From Paenibacillus ihbetae (GTDB taxonomy: Bacteria; Bacillota; Bacilli; Paenibacillales; Paenibacillaceae): DNA of 64,000 nt. A program made the translations under genes and the position numbers. This document shows positions 33,165 through 42,866 of this stretch, piece by piece (position 1 is the first letter of the stretch; the number at the start of each line of letters is the position of its first letter). The notes below the pieces were generated by a model. It ran no database searches. It saw only the letters and a program-made list of their open reading frames with translations, and was not told where the DNA came from. The DNA lies in assembly GCF_002741055.1 (NCBI RefSeq), contig NZ_CP016809.1, forward strand, positions 5,372,501-5,436,500. Reading direction: 5' to 3'.

Positions 33165-34385
33165 TTGAACAATATGAAAAAAGGCGACCACAAGCTGATC
33201 CAGGCGCTGAATCGGTCTAAGGTGCTGAACAAGATAAGGACGGAGGGTCCGATCTCCCGGATCGACCTGGCCAAGAAGAATAACATCAGCCCATCGACGG
33301 TGGCGGCCGCCGTGCAGGAATTAATCAAGGACGGCTACGTCGTTGAAATCGGGACCGGCTCCTCCAGCGGGGGCAGAAAGCCGATCCTGCTTCAATTCAA
33401 TCCGAATAACCACTACCTGTTTGCGGTTGCGATCACGAATTCCCTCATCATTCTGGCGGCGATGAATCTGGAAGCGAGCATATTGAAAAAGGCCACTTTT
33501 CCGATCGACGGACTTCAGGGAAAAGAGCTCGTTGATCGGCTCCTGCAGCTTACGGATGATTTTATCCGATCCTACGGCGGCGGAGGACAATGCGTCGGCA
33601 TATCCGTTACCGTACCCGGAATCGTCGCCGATACCCAAGGGGTTGTCTACTACAACACCAAGCTGCGGATGGAGAACGTCCCGCTGAAACGGATCATGGA
33701 GGAGCGGTACGGTTTACGGGTATGGGTAGAGAACGACATGAACTCGGTGGCTTTGGCGGAGCGGAGGTTCGGCAATTATGCCTACTCCAACCTGATCTAC
33801 ATTTCGATCGGCGATGGCCTCGGATCCGGGATTCTCATTAACGATAACCTGCTTCGCGGCAAGCACGGAGGGGCGGGGGAGTTCGGCCATACCAGCGTGA
33901 ATTGGAACGGCATCCGCTGCGAATGCGGCAATATCGGCTGCCTGGATACAAGCATCAGCTGGGTGGCGATTTACTCCCGGATTATTACGGCGATCGCTAC
34001 AGGGCGGCCGACCCTGATCCAGGAGCTAAGCGGCGGCGACTACGCTAAAATTGATCCTTCAATGTATAAGGAGGCGCTTCGGCGCGGGGACCGACTGGCA
34101 CTCTCGATTAACGAGGAGGTGGCGGAGCATCTCGGGGCCGGCATCGTGAACCTCGTGAATATGTTTAATCCGGAGGCGCTTATTCTCGGCGGAGAAATGG
34201 CTTTGGGGAACGAGGAGCTGCTGGCGATGGTCCGAACCTACATTGAACGGCACGCCATGCCGATTCTGGCGAATGACATGGTGTTCGGGCTTGCTTCGCT
34301 GGGCGCGGACGACAAGCTGATCGGCGCTGCGGCCGTCCTGCTTCAAGATCTGTTCGGCTTCTCGCTGATCGAAGCTTCGATTTGA
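33165..34385 (+). CDS. ROK-family transcriptional regulator (NagC/XylR type)
   Basis: A 406-residue protein. The N-terminal winged helix-turn-helix (about 10-70) contains GPISRIDLAKKNNISPSTVA. A ROK sugar-kinase-like domain follows with GISVTVPGIV, the sugar-binding GEFGHTSV and the zinc cluster CECGNIGCLD. It is expected to repress the divergent sugar ABC operon and to respond to a sugar. TTG 33165 is used with an AAAGG site; ATG 33174 is a possible alternative start. A glpK gene follows after 64 bases. Confidence 0.87.
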   Translation: MNNMKKGDHKLIQALNRSKVLNKIRTEGPISRIDLAKKNNISPSTVAAAVQELIKDGYVVEIGTGSSSGGRKPILLQFNPNNHYLFAVAITNSLIILAAMNLEASILKKATFPIDGLQGKELVDRLLQLTDDFIRSYGGGGQCVGISVTVPGIVADTQGVVYYNTKLRMENVPLKRIMEERYGLRVWVENDMNSVALAERRFGNYAYSNLIYISIGDGLGSGILINDNLLRGKHGGAGEFGHTSVNWNGIRCECGNIGCLDTSISWVAIYSRIITAIATGRPTLIQELSGGDYAKIDPSMYKEALRRGDRLALSINEEVAEHLGAGIVNLVNMFNPEALILGGEMALGNEELLAMVRTYIERHAMPILANDMVFGLASLGADDKLIGAAAVLLQDLFGFSLIEASI

Positions 34386-34396
34386 CAACGTTTCCA
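34383..34396 (+). promoter_or_regulatory. cre-like site before glpK
   Basis: TGACAACGTTTCCA fits the CcpA consensus TGNAANCGNTNNCA with one mismatch. It begins at the ROK stop codon and lies 54 bases upstream of the glpK start. It suggests glucose repression of glycerol use. Confidence 0.5.
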
Positions 34397-34422
34397 CCAG
34401 CACGTAATCTTGGGGTACATGA

Positions 34423-35940
<1,518 letters not shown>

Positions 35941-35949
35941 CGGGAATTA

Positions 35950-36058
35950 TGCTATAATAAATATCAAGTAAATACATGTCTGGAGACTTGGAGAGACCAC
36001 TGGACACACAAAAACCCGGCAGACGGGGATATCGTTGTGTGTTTGTGGTCTCTTTTTT
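35950..36058 (+). promoter_or_regulatory. glpD promoter and terminator/antiterminator leader (GlpP type)
   Basis: An extended -10 box TGCTATAAT ends at 35958. The leader then forms a long stem: GAGACCAC (35993-36000) with GTGGTCTC (36045-36052), continued by ACACACAA/TTGTGTGT-like pairing inside, and followed by six T residues. This is a strong terminator between promoter and glpD. In Bacillus the equivalent glpD leader is opened by the antiterminator GlpP with glycerol 3-phosphate. GlpP itself is not encoded in the window. Confidence 0.75.
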
Positions 36059-36145
36059 GTTGTCTTTTGAGCCGCCTCTGGATAGTAGGAACTCAGGTTT
36101 TTAGGGTATATAGAGCTCGGGCAAACATACAGGGAGGGATCAGTT

Positions 36146-37882
36146 GTGAATCATTTTCGGACATTCTCAAGCCTGGACCGCAAGAAGCGGTTCCGGGAGA
36201 TGGATACCACGCATTACGAATTAATCGTCATTGGCGGAGGGATAACGGGAGCGGGCATCGCGCTTGATGCGGTAACCCGCGGCATGTCGGTGCTGCTGCT
36301 GGAAATGCAGGATTTTGCTTCCGGCACGAGCAGCCGCTCGACCAAGCTGGTGCACGGCGGGCTTCGTTATCTGAAGCAGTTCGAGGTCGGGATGGTGGCT
36401 GAGGTCGGCAAGGAAAGAGCGGTCGTTTATGAGAACGGTCCCCATGTCACGACGCCGGAATGGATGCTGCTTCCGATTCACCAGGGCGGCACGTTCGGCA
36501 AATTCAGCACGTCGATCGGGCTCATGGTGTATGATTTCCTGGCGGGCGTCAAGCGGGGAGAGCGGCGCTCGATGCTCTCCTCGGAGGAGACGCTCAAGAG
36601 GGAGCCCCTTCTCAGACGGGACGGCTTGAAGGGCGGCGGTTATTACGTGGAATACCGGACGGATGACGCCAGACTGACGCTGGAGGTCATGAAGGAAGCG
36701 GCGGCCAGAGGCGCGAACGTGTTCAATTATGTCAAGGTCGAATCGCTGAATTACGATGCGAACGGACGCATTACCGGCGTCACGGCCAGAGATATGCTCG
36801 ACGGCGAGGTTCGGCAGGCGGCCGGCAGCCAGATTGTGAATGCATCGGGGCCGTGGGTCGACCGCGTAAGGGAGATGGATAAATCCAAGAAAGGAAAAAT
36901 GCTGCAGCTGACCAAAGGCGTGCATCTGGTCATCGACCAGTCGAAGTTCCCGCTTCGTCAAGCCGTATATTTCGATACGCCGGACGGACGGATGGTGTTT
37001 GCGATCCCAAGGGACGGAAAGACATACGTCGGGACTACGGATACGGTATATAAAGCTGATCCCGCAAGGCCGTTCATTACGGTCCAGGACCGGGATTACA
37101 TCCTGAAGGCGATCTCTTATATGTTCCCGGACATCAGGCTGTCCCCGTCCGACGTAGAGTCCGGCTGGGCCGGGGTTCGGCCGCTCATTCTGGAGGAAGG
37201 CAAAAGCCCTTCGGAAATATCCCGTAAAGATGAGATCTGGGAATCTCCGTCGGGGCTTATAACGATTGCGGGCGGCAAGCTGACCGGCTATCGCAAGATG
37301 GCGGAAACCGTCGTCGACCTTGTTGCGAAGCGACTTCAGGAGAACGGCGGCAAGTCTTACGGCGCCGGCGTCACCCGCGAGCTTCCGATCTCGGGCGGAA
37401 AGGTTGGCGGCTCTGCTCATTTCCCGGATTTTGTGCGCACTCAAGCCGATCAGGGCGCGGCCCTTGGGATCGACCGCAAGCTCGCGGAGCAGTGGGCAAA
37501 CATGTACGGCTCAAACGTAGCCGAACTATTCCGCTTGGCAGGCGAGGAATCCGCGGGCTCGGGTGCGCAGGCGGAGGCGGAGGCGCTGCCGCTGTCGGTG
37601 CTCGTTCCGCTGCGGTATGCGATCGAGCACGAAATGGCTGTGAAGCCGGTGGACTTCTTTATCCGCCGAACCGGCTCCTTGCTGTTCAATATCGAATGGA
37701 CCCGGAGATGGAAGGGGTCTGTCATCGATTACATGGCCTCGATGCTGGGCTGGGACGATGACGAGAAGGAGATGTATGCTCTTGAGCTGCAAGAGGAGCT
37801 GGCCAGGGCGGAGCATGCGGCGCCTTCCGAGGAAAGCGGATTGGAGGCCGCGGCGGCCTCTGCAAGCAAGCTGTCATCCTGA
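36146..37882 (+). CDS. glpD: Aerobic glycerol-3-phosphate dehydrogenase
   Basis: A 578-residue FAD-dependent, membrane-associated enzyme oxidising glycerol 3-phosphate to dihydroxyacetone phosphate and passing electrons to quinone. It has the FAD motif VIGGGITGAGIALDA at 28-42, STKLVHGGLRYLKQFE, and the C-terminal GlpD helical domain (LPLSVLVPLRYAIEHEM). It starts at GTG 36146 behind AGGGAGGGA. Together with glpK it completes glycerol entry into glycolysis. Confidence 0.93.
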   Translation: MNHFRTFSSLDRKKRFREMDTTHYELIVIGGGITGAGIALDAVTRGMSVLLLEMQDFASGTSSRSTKLVHGGLRYLKQFEVGMVAEVGKERAVVYENGPHVTTPEWMLLPIHQGGTFGKFSTSIGLMVYDFLAGVKRGERRSMLSSEETLKREPLLRRDGLKGGGYYVEYRTDDARLTLEVMKEAAARGANVFNYVKVESLNYDANGRITGVTARDMLDGEVRQAAGSQIVNASGPWVDRVREMDKSKKGKMLQLTKGVHLVIDQSKFPLRQAVYFDTPDGRMVFAIPRDGKTYVGTTDTVYKADPARPFITVQDRDYILKAISYMFPDIRLSPSDVESGWAGVRPLILEEGKSPSEISRKDEIWESPSGLITIAGGKLTGYRKMAETVVDLVAKRLQENGGKSYGAGVTRELPISGGKVGGSAHFPDFVRTQADQGAALGIDRKLAEQWANMYGSNVAELFRLAGEESAGSGAQAEAEALPLSVLVPLRYAIEHEMAVKPVDFFIRRTGSLLFNIEWTRRWKGSVIDYMASMLGWDDDEKEMYALELQEELARAEHAAPSEESGLEAAAASASKLSS

Positions 37883-37903
37883 ATCCAGCTCTATAAGGTT
37901 CGG

Positions 37904-37942
37904 CCAGCTTCCGTGAGCATGGGCGGGAGCTGGTTTTGTTTT
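37904..37942 (+). terminator. Terminator of glpD
   Basis: CCAGCTTCCG (37904-37913) pairs with CGGGAGCTGG (37924-37933), followed by TTTTGTTTT. Confidence 0.85.
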
Positions 37943-38021
37943 GATCGTCCAAGTTATAGAAGCATGGGCATCGGTGTGATATTCTATATACGTCGTCAAA
38001 TATGAGAGGAGAGATCAACCG

Positions 38022-39014
38022 ATGAACCACAAAGCATATGAAGGCACGTTCCACGGCGAGCCTGCGGTATGGCTGCAGCACGGCCCTTATGAAGCGGCAA
38101 TTTTGCCCGCAGTCGGCGGTAATCTTATAGCCTACCGGGATATCGAAAGCGGTTACCGGTTTCTGCGGGAGCCCGAAGCGGATGAAATGGAATCGTTCAA
38201 GGAGAATCCCGGCGTACACGGCATTCCCGTCCTGTTTCCGCCAAACCGCTATGAGGACGGACGGTTCCCATGGAAAGGCAAGACCTATCAGTTTCCGGTG
38301 AATGAGGAAGCAACGGGCAACCATCTGCACGGCTTTTTACATACAACTCCGTGGCGGGTTGAGGAGTATGGCAGCACGGAAGCGGGCAGCTATGTCGTCG
38401 TCTCGGTCCAGGTCGATGAAGACCATCCGGTATATGCGATGCTGCCTCACCGGTTCACCTTCCGTCTGCGCTACACCCTTAGTCAAGACGGTTTGTCCCA
38501 GCATGTCTTGATTCGCAACGAAGGCGACAGCGACATGCCTTGCCTGCTCGCCTTCCATACAGCGATCATGGCGCCGTTTGCACCAGGCAGCACGGCAGAC
38601 GATGTGACTGTCCGCATGACCATCGGCGAGCGCTGGGAACTTAATGAGCGCATGCTGCCTACCGGCCGCTACCAGCCGTTGACTCCGGACGAGGAGAAGC
38701 TCCGCGGCGAGGGAGTCAGCCCGTATTTTGCCGAGATGGACAATCATTATACGGCTGCTCCGCAAAACGGGAGAAACCGGATGGAGCTGACCGATACGCG
38801 CATCGGCAAAACGTTCGTATACGATGTCGGCACTTCCTACAAGCAGTGGATGGTTTGGAACAACAAGGCATGCGGGAAGTTCTTCTGTCCGGAGCCGCAG
38901 GTCAACCTCGTCAACGCGCCGAATGTGGATCTGCCGGCTGAGCAAATCGGCCTGTTCGGACTGGCGCCGGGCGAGATCTGGGAATCCACCTCGCGCCTGT
39001 ACATGAAGAATTAA
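38022..39014 (+). CDS. Aldose 1-epimerase family protein
   Basis: A 330-residue galactose-mutarotase-like protein. It shows GGNLIAYRD near the N-terminus, GIPVLFPPNRYEDGRFPWKG, the catalytic histidine region GNHLHGFLHTTPW and CLLAFHTAI, and a C-terminal glutamate-containing CPEPQVNLVNAPN. It should interconvert sugar anomers in the cytoplasm. It stands alone between two terminators, with GAGAGGAGAG as its ribosome binding site. The exact sugar is not readable. Confidence 0.85.
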   Translation: MNHKAYEGTFHGEPAVWLQHGPYEAAILPAVGGNLIAYRDIESGYRFLREPEADEMESFKENPGVHGIPVLFPPNRYEDGRFPWKGKTYQFPVNEEATGNHLHGFLHTTPWRVEEYGSTEAGSYVVVSVQVDEDHPVYAMLPHRFTFRLRYTLSQDGLSQHVLIRNEGDSDMPCLLAFHTAIMAPFAPGSTADDVTVRMTIGERWELNERMLPTGRYQPLTPDEEKLRGEGVSPYFAEMDNHYTAAPQNGRNRMELTDTRIGKTFVYDVGTSYKQWMVWNNKACGKFFCPEPQVNLVNAPNVDLPAEQIGLFGLAPGEIWESTSRLYMKN

Positions 39015-39037
39015 CCGGAAAGGCTTTCCATGGAGTG

Positions 39038-39097
39038 AAAAAAAGCGTATCGGAACCACCCGGTTTTACGGGTTGACATGTCCGTACGCTTTTTTTA
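39038..39097. terminator. Bidirectional terminator
   Basis: A-rich AGCGTA-T-CGGA (39044-39054) pairs with TCCG-TACGCT (39081-39090) with one bulge, flanked by A7 and T7 tracts. It serves the epimerase gene (+) and the YwaF-like gene (-). Confidence 0.75.
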
Positions 39098-39169
39098 CAC
39101 CTGGACCAAATGAAGCATTGTCCGTCATCCCAACCATAACCATCGTTCCGCAGCCATCGGCAGAGGAGG

Positions 39170-39934
39170 CTATCCTTTTAAGCTGATAGAGGATGGGTTA
39201 GCCTGGCGCCGTCTTCTCCGCACACGGTCCGGAATGACAAAGAACGCGGCATGCATGGCAACAAACAGGCATAGCGCAATGAGCTCCTCCGCGAGAATGT
39301 AATAGGGATGCGGCCCGAGGAAATCAAGCAGGGAGGGGGTATTCGGCTTATGCATCAAAAACATGTAGTTGGACCCCAGCACCGCATTTAGCAGTCCGAC
39401 CGCAAGCGCAGCGGCGTTCAGGAACAGCATGGTGTGGCCGATCGATTTCCAGGTCGGACGGTATCCGCGAATCCATGTCATGTACAGCGCCGTTAAGATG
39501 ATGGCCATATGCACGATAAAAAAATGAAAGAAGCGGAAGTGCGGGAATGGATAATCGAGATTGGGCGTCAGAACGGCCTGAAGCGCCCCGCCGATGCCTG
39601 CAAAATAGACGAGCGGATACAGCTTTGCCGAATTCGTTAGCAGCACCGCGGCCGATAGAAATAAGGTAAGGCTGCAGAGCTCAAGCGGAAGCGACGTGGC
39701 CTTATCCCATATCCCTGTTACAACGTACCAAACGTGAAGGGCGGCTTCGGGCAACACCAATGAAGCCAGGAGGCCGACCCGTATCCCCTGACGAAGCCAA
39801 GGACGGCTTCGAATCCTCTGCCGGAACAGAAACAGCAGCAGTCCGAGGCAAGCCAGCGTTCCGATGGCGGCGAGGTGCCAGGCGGAGAAGGCGGCAAAGG
39901 ACCGGGAAACGTCCGGATCAAAGATCGTCTCGAT
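39170..39934 (-). CDS. TIGR02206/YwaF-like membrane protein, non-canonical start
   Basis: A 254-residue multi-spanning protein of the YwaF family; function unknown. Recognisable parts are FAAFSAWHLAAIGTL near the N-terminus, ALHVWYVVTGIWD, LPLELCSLTLFLS and FRFFHFFIVHMAIIL. The family frame runs back in phase to a TAG stop, with no ATG, GTG or TTG before the conserved region. The best start is ATC at 39934, nine bases after AAAGGA, giving (M)ETIFDPDVSRSF. The nearby ATG belongs to another frame. Either a rare ATC start or a lost or miscalled start base is present. Confidence 0.7.
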   Translation of the reverse strand: METIFDPDVSRSFAAFSAWHLAAIGTLACLGLLLFLFRQRIRSRPWLRQGIRVGLLASLVLPEAALHVWYVVTGIWDKATSLPLELCSLTLFLSAAVLLTNSAKLYPLVYFAGIGGALQAVLTPNLDYPFPHFRFFHFFIVHMAIILTALYMTWIRGYRPTWKSIGHTMLFLNAAALAVGLLNAVLGSNYMFLMHKPNTPSLLDFLGPHPYYILAEELIALCLFVAMHAAFFVIPDRVRRRRRQANPSSISLKG

Positions 39935-40009
39935 GACATAACATCCTTTCCGAAAACGTAGTATCTAAATATTATCATCCTGACATTTTGAAAGAAAGGC
40001 TGGTGTTGG

Positions 40010-40951
40010 ATGACCATGCTTCGGGCCATAAAGCGTTATATGCTTGCCATGTTATGCATGGTGCTGCTGCTCGGGATGAGCGGACTGACAGCATCCGGGG
40101 AAGCGGATGCGGCCTCCAAATACAAGAAGTTTTTCGATATCAGCAGAAAGGGAGCGCCCATCCCGGGGCTTAGCGGTACCAAGGAGTGGGTGCCTCAGGG
40201 GCTGGCGCTCGTTCCAAGCAAACACTGGATCATCATTTCGCACTATTGGGGCAACAAAAACAAAAATCAAGCCAGCTCCATCTCGATCACCAACAGCAAA
40301 ACGAATAAACGGATCAAGACGTTTTATTTATATGAGGGCGGAGGCAGGAAGCATACCGGACACGTTGGCGGCCTTGCGGTAAGCAAGAAGCATCTGTGGA
40401 TCGCATCGGGTAAAAATGTATACCGCATTCCGCTAAGCACGCTCAGCAGCATGAAGGATTACAGCAATATCGTCATGAATAAATATTCGCTCGGGCACAA
40501 AGCCTCCTATGCAACCTACGCGGACGGTGTTTTGTGGGTAGGCGAATATATGGACGGAGAAGATATCGGGAAGAAGCAGTGCGCCCCTGGACCAAAGGGC
40601 AAGCTGCGGGGGTATAAGCTGACCGGCAGCGATCGGTTGCCGCCTGGCCCTAAGCCCTCGTATATCTGGACGACGCCGGACAGGGTGCAAGGGGCGGTAG
40701 TGACGAAATCGCGCGTGCTGTACAGTCAGTCGTGCGGACGGAACAAGGCGAGTACGCTTCTGATTTATACGTGGGGGAACTCGGGCAAGCCGGCAGCAAC
40801 ACCGCTCGCGATGCCGCCGATGTCCGAAAATATCGCGCTCCGCGGCAACGATCTGTACGTTCTGTTCGAGTCGGGGGCGAGGAAGTATCGGAACGGAGCG
40901 CTGCCCTTGAAAAATCTGTACATCGTCAATCTGAAAAAGCTGAGGCTGTAA
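40010..40951 (+). CDS. Secreted protein of unknown function, possibly beta-propeller
   Basis: A 313-residue protein with an N-terminal signal peptide (basic start, hydrophobic 11-24, likely cleavage near ASGEADAA). The mature part repeats short beta-rich blocks such as HVGGLAVSKKHLWIASGKNVYRI, YADGVLWVGEY and ENIALRGNDLYVLFESG. These resemble propeller blades that read out a stored value. No catalytic motif is evident, and I do not recognise a named family. It stands alone before a strong bidirectional terminator. Confidence 0.65.
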   Translation: MTMLRAIKRYMLAMLCMVLLLGMSGLTASGEADAASKYKKFFDISRKGAPIPGLSGTKEWVPQGLALVPSKHWIIISHYWGNKNKNQASSISITNSKTNKRIKTFYLYEGGGRKHTGHVGGLAVSKKHLWIASGKNVYRIPLSTLSSMKDYSNIVMNKYSLGHKASYATYADGVLWVGEYMDGEDIGKKQCAPGPKGKLRGYKLTGSDRLPPGPKPSYIWTTPDRVQGAVVTKSRVLYSQSCGRNKASTLLIYTWGNSGKPAATPLAMPPMSENIALRGNDLYVLFESGARKYRNGALPLKNLYIVNLKKLRL

Positions 40952-40975
40952 CATAAGTCAACGGTTCTAGTAATA

Positions 40976-41019
40976 CGAAAGCACCCGCTTCCCTATAACA
41001 GGAAAGGCGGGTGCTTTCG
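40976..41019. terminator. Bidirectional terminator
   Basis: CGAAAGCACCCGC (40976-40988) pairs perfectly with GCGGGTGCTTTCG (41007-41019) between convergent genes. Confidence 0.85.
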
Positions 41020-41050
41020 TTCATCGGACAGCAGCGGGAGCTGCCGCGTC

Positions 41051-41398
41051 TTACAAGACCGGCTGTCTCGCTTCGGCGACCAGCCGCTTGAGCGGCTCCT
41101 GCTTCCATCTCGGGATTCGAAGATGCTTGGCGGAGGGAGCCTTCTCCCCGAAGTATACGATGCCTTGCTCGACATCGGTCACCTTATCGATGTTGACGTA
41201 ACAGTTGCCTCCGACATAGTAGAATTGTTTGCCGGAGACCAGGGTATGGATGTTGTCGGCAGTCATTCTCTTTTTTATATTATAGTTCCTGCCGTGAAAG
41301 CTGACCAAACCGTGCGATCCGGTTTTAAAGAACAGAATGTCTGTCTCCACCACGAAGTCCTCATACATGTTGCGGGATTCCGATACGCGCTTCGTCAT
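41051..41398 (-). CDS. LytTR-type DNA-binding protein
   Basis: A 115-residue protein that appears to be a LytTR domain on its own. It contains ILFFKTGSHGLVSFHGR, MTADNIHTLVSGKQFYYV, CYVNIDKVTDVEQGIVYFG and the final basic segment LRIPRWKQEPLKRLV. LytTR domains bind direct repeats in promoters and normally sit behind a receiver or membrane sensor; neither is present here. The target is unknown. The start ATG 41398 is preceded by GGGGGAAG on the minus strand. Confidence 0.65.
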   Translation of the reverse strand: MTKRVSESRNMYEDFVVETDILFFKTGSHGLVSFHGRNYNIKKRMTADNIHTLVSGKQFYYVGGNCYVNIDKVTDVEQGIVYFGEKAPSAKHLRIPRWKQEPLKRLVAEARQPVL

Positions 41399-41491
41399 TC
41401 TGCTTCCCCCTTTTCCTTGATCAACTATTGATAACGCTTACATTTTACCATGTTTTACTCAGGGATTAAAGAACTTTTTCGAAATGCCGAT

Positions 41492-41524
41492 AAAAAAGCC
41501 CTGTACCGTCCGGTACAGGGCTTT
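41492..41524. terminator. Terminator of foldase gene
   Basis: AAAGCCCTGTACCG (41495-41508) and CGGTACAGGGCTTT (41511-41524) form a perfect 14-bp inverted repeat. Reading the minus strand it is followed by a T tract, so it ends the PrsA-like gene. Confidence 0.85.
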
Positions 41525-41578
41525 AATTGCAGGGGATGCAGAGACTTCCGCATCCTCCAGCTTAGACTGTTATTGAAG

Positions 41579-42736
41579 TTACTCGGCTGGTGTTTCTGCT
41601 TGATCCTCGCTTGCTGGATCCTTGGCATCTGCATCTGCAGCGCTTTTATCCAGCGTATTGGTGATTTTGGCTTTGTCCTTAAGCTCCTGAATGTAAGCCG
41701 GAGACTCTTGGTATACCTTTTGGTTGACCATCTGGCCGCGGATTTCTTCCTTCTTCTCCTCGAAGGTCGGGTTGGTCGCTTCCTTGCGGTCAGTAACCTT
41801 AATGATATGGTAACCGAAGGAGCTCTTGACCGGCTGGCTGATCTCGCCCTTCTTCAGCTTGAATGCCGCTTCCTCGAAGGCAGGGTCCATCTCGCCGCGT
41901 CCGAAGAAGTCCAGGTCGCCGCCTTTATCCTTCGTTGCATCCTGGTTCTTCTCTTTGGCGATCGCAGCGAAGTCTGCGCCTTCCTGCAGCTCCTTGTAAA
42001 TTTTGTCGGCTTCTTCCTTCGTTTCGACCAGAATGTGGGAAGCCCGCACCTGTTCAGGCGTTGCGAAGCTTTCCTTGTTCTGTTCAAAAATTTCCTTCAC
42101 TTCTTCATCGGTAACTTTGACTTTATCGGCAAGCAGCTTCTTGAGCTTCACTTGGTCTCGCATCTGCCGGCTCAGATCCTCTTCTGTCATACCGGCCTGC
42201 ATGAGCGCCATGTTGAACTGGTCCTCGGACGGGTAGCTTGCCTTGAGGGCAGCAACCTCGGCGGTTACCTCTTCGTCGGTTACCGTGAGGGACTTCTTGT
42301 TCATCTCCTGATCAATCAGCTCATCCCGGATGATGCCGTCAAGCATCTGGGTTCCTCCGGCTTCCACCATCGCATCGTACAACCGGTCCTTCGTAATGCT
42401 GACGCCGTTGACATTCGCTACCGCTTCGTTGCCGGATCCTTTGGCAAACGGAGGCACGATGAGAACGACGATCAGTGCCGCCGCGAGTACGAGGGAGGCG
42501 ATCATCCATCCTTTGCTGCCGTTTCCGCCGCCGCCGGAAGGGGCTGCTTCCGCTTGCGATGGCTGGTCATCCGGAATCATCAGACCTACCTTGTCATCCT
42601 CTTTGGACAAATCCAAGTCGCCCGAGTCGCGGAAATCTTCCCCGGAATGGCTCTCTTGCTGAAGATTCTCCTCGGCTTGTCCGTTCTTCTCATCTGGCTC
42701 TCCCGGATGATTTGGCTGCAAATCGTTATCTCTCAT
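41579..42736 (-). CDS. Membrane-anchored peptidyl-prolyl isomerase, PrsA-like
   Basis: A 385-residue foldase. Residues 1-75 are a very acidic, Gln/Glu/Asp-rich cytoplasmic segment, followed by one membrane helix (about 77-97) and an extracellular part. This holds a SurA-like N-terminal chaperone region (VNGVSITKDRLYDAM) and a parvulin domain at about 220-315 (RASHILVETKEEADKIY, GGDLDFFGRGEMDPAFEEAA, SSFGYHIIKVTDRKE). PrsA proteins fold exported proteins at the membrane-wall interface. Unlike classical PrsA it has no lipobox and is held by a membrane helix. It ends in an Asp/Ala/Glu-rich tail. Confidence 0.85.
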   Translation of the reverse strand: MRDNDLQPNHPGEPDEKNGQAEENLQQESHSGEDFRDSGDLDLSKEDDKVGLMIPDDQPSQAEAAPSGGGGNGSKGWMIASLVLAAALIVVLIVPPFAKGSGNEAVANVNGVSITKDRLYDAMVEAGGTQMLDGIIRDELIDQEMNKKSLTVTDEEVTAEVAALKASYPSEDQFNMALMQAGMTEEDLSRQMRDQVKLKKLLADKVKVTDEEVKEIFEQNKESFATPEQVRASHILVETKEEADKIYKELQEGADFAAIAKEKNQDATKDKGGDLDFFGRGEMDPAFEEAAFKLKKGEISQPVKSSFGYHIIKVTDRKEATNPTFEEKKEEIRGQMVNQKVYQESPAYIQELKDKAKITNTLDKSAADADAKDPASEDQAETPAE

Positions 42737-42866
42737 TCAGTAATTGACTCCCTTCGATTCCAAGTAATAAGTTGGATCATTCTGTAATAACTGTACCAGA
42801 TATGTCCGGGCTTTACCTTAAGAAAACATAAAAAATATGAAATCAGGGGCTGGAAGGACTCCTATA

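Noticed and set aside
36221..37444. 407-codon minus-strand frame opposite glpD
   Set aside because: Shadow of glpD, which has all expected motifs.
39718..40029. 103-codon minus-strand frame with an ATG upstream of the YwaF-like gene, considered as a frameshifted N-terminus
   Set aside because: The conserved N-terminal sequence is already in phase with the main frame without any shift; this frame has no family features.
41450..42787. 445-codon plus-strand frame opposite the PrsA-like gene
   Set aside because: Antisense of the foldase gene and extends through its terminator; the Leu/Phe-rich composition comes from the complementary codons.
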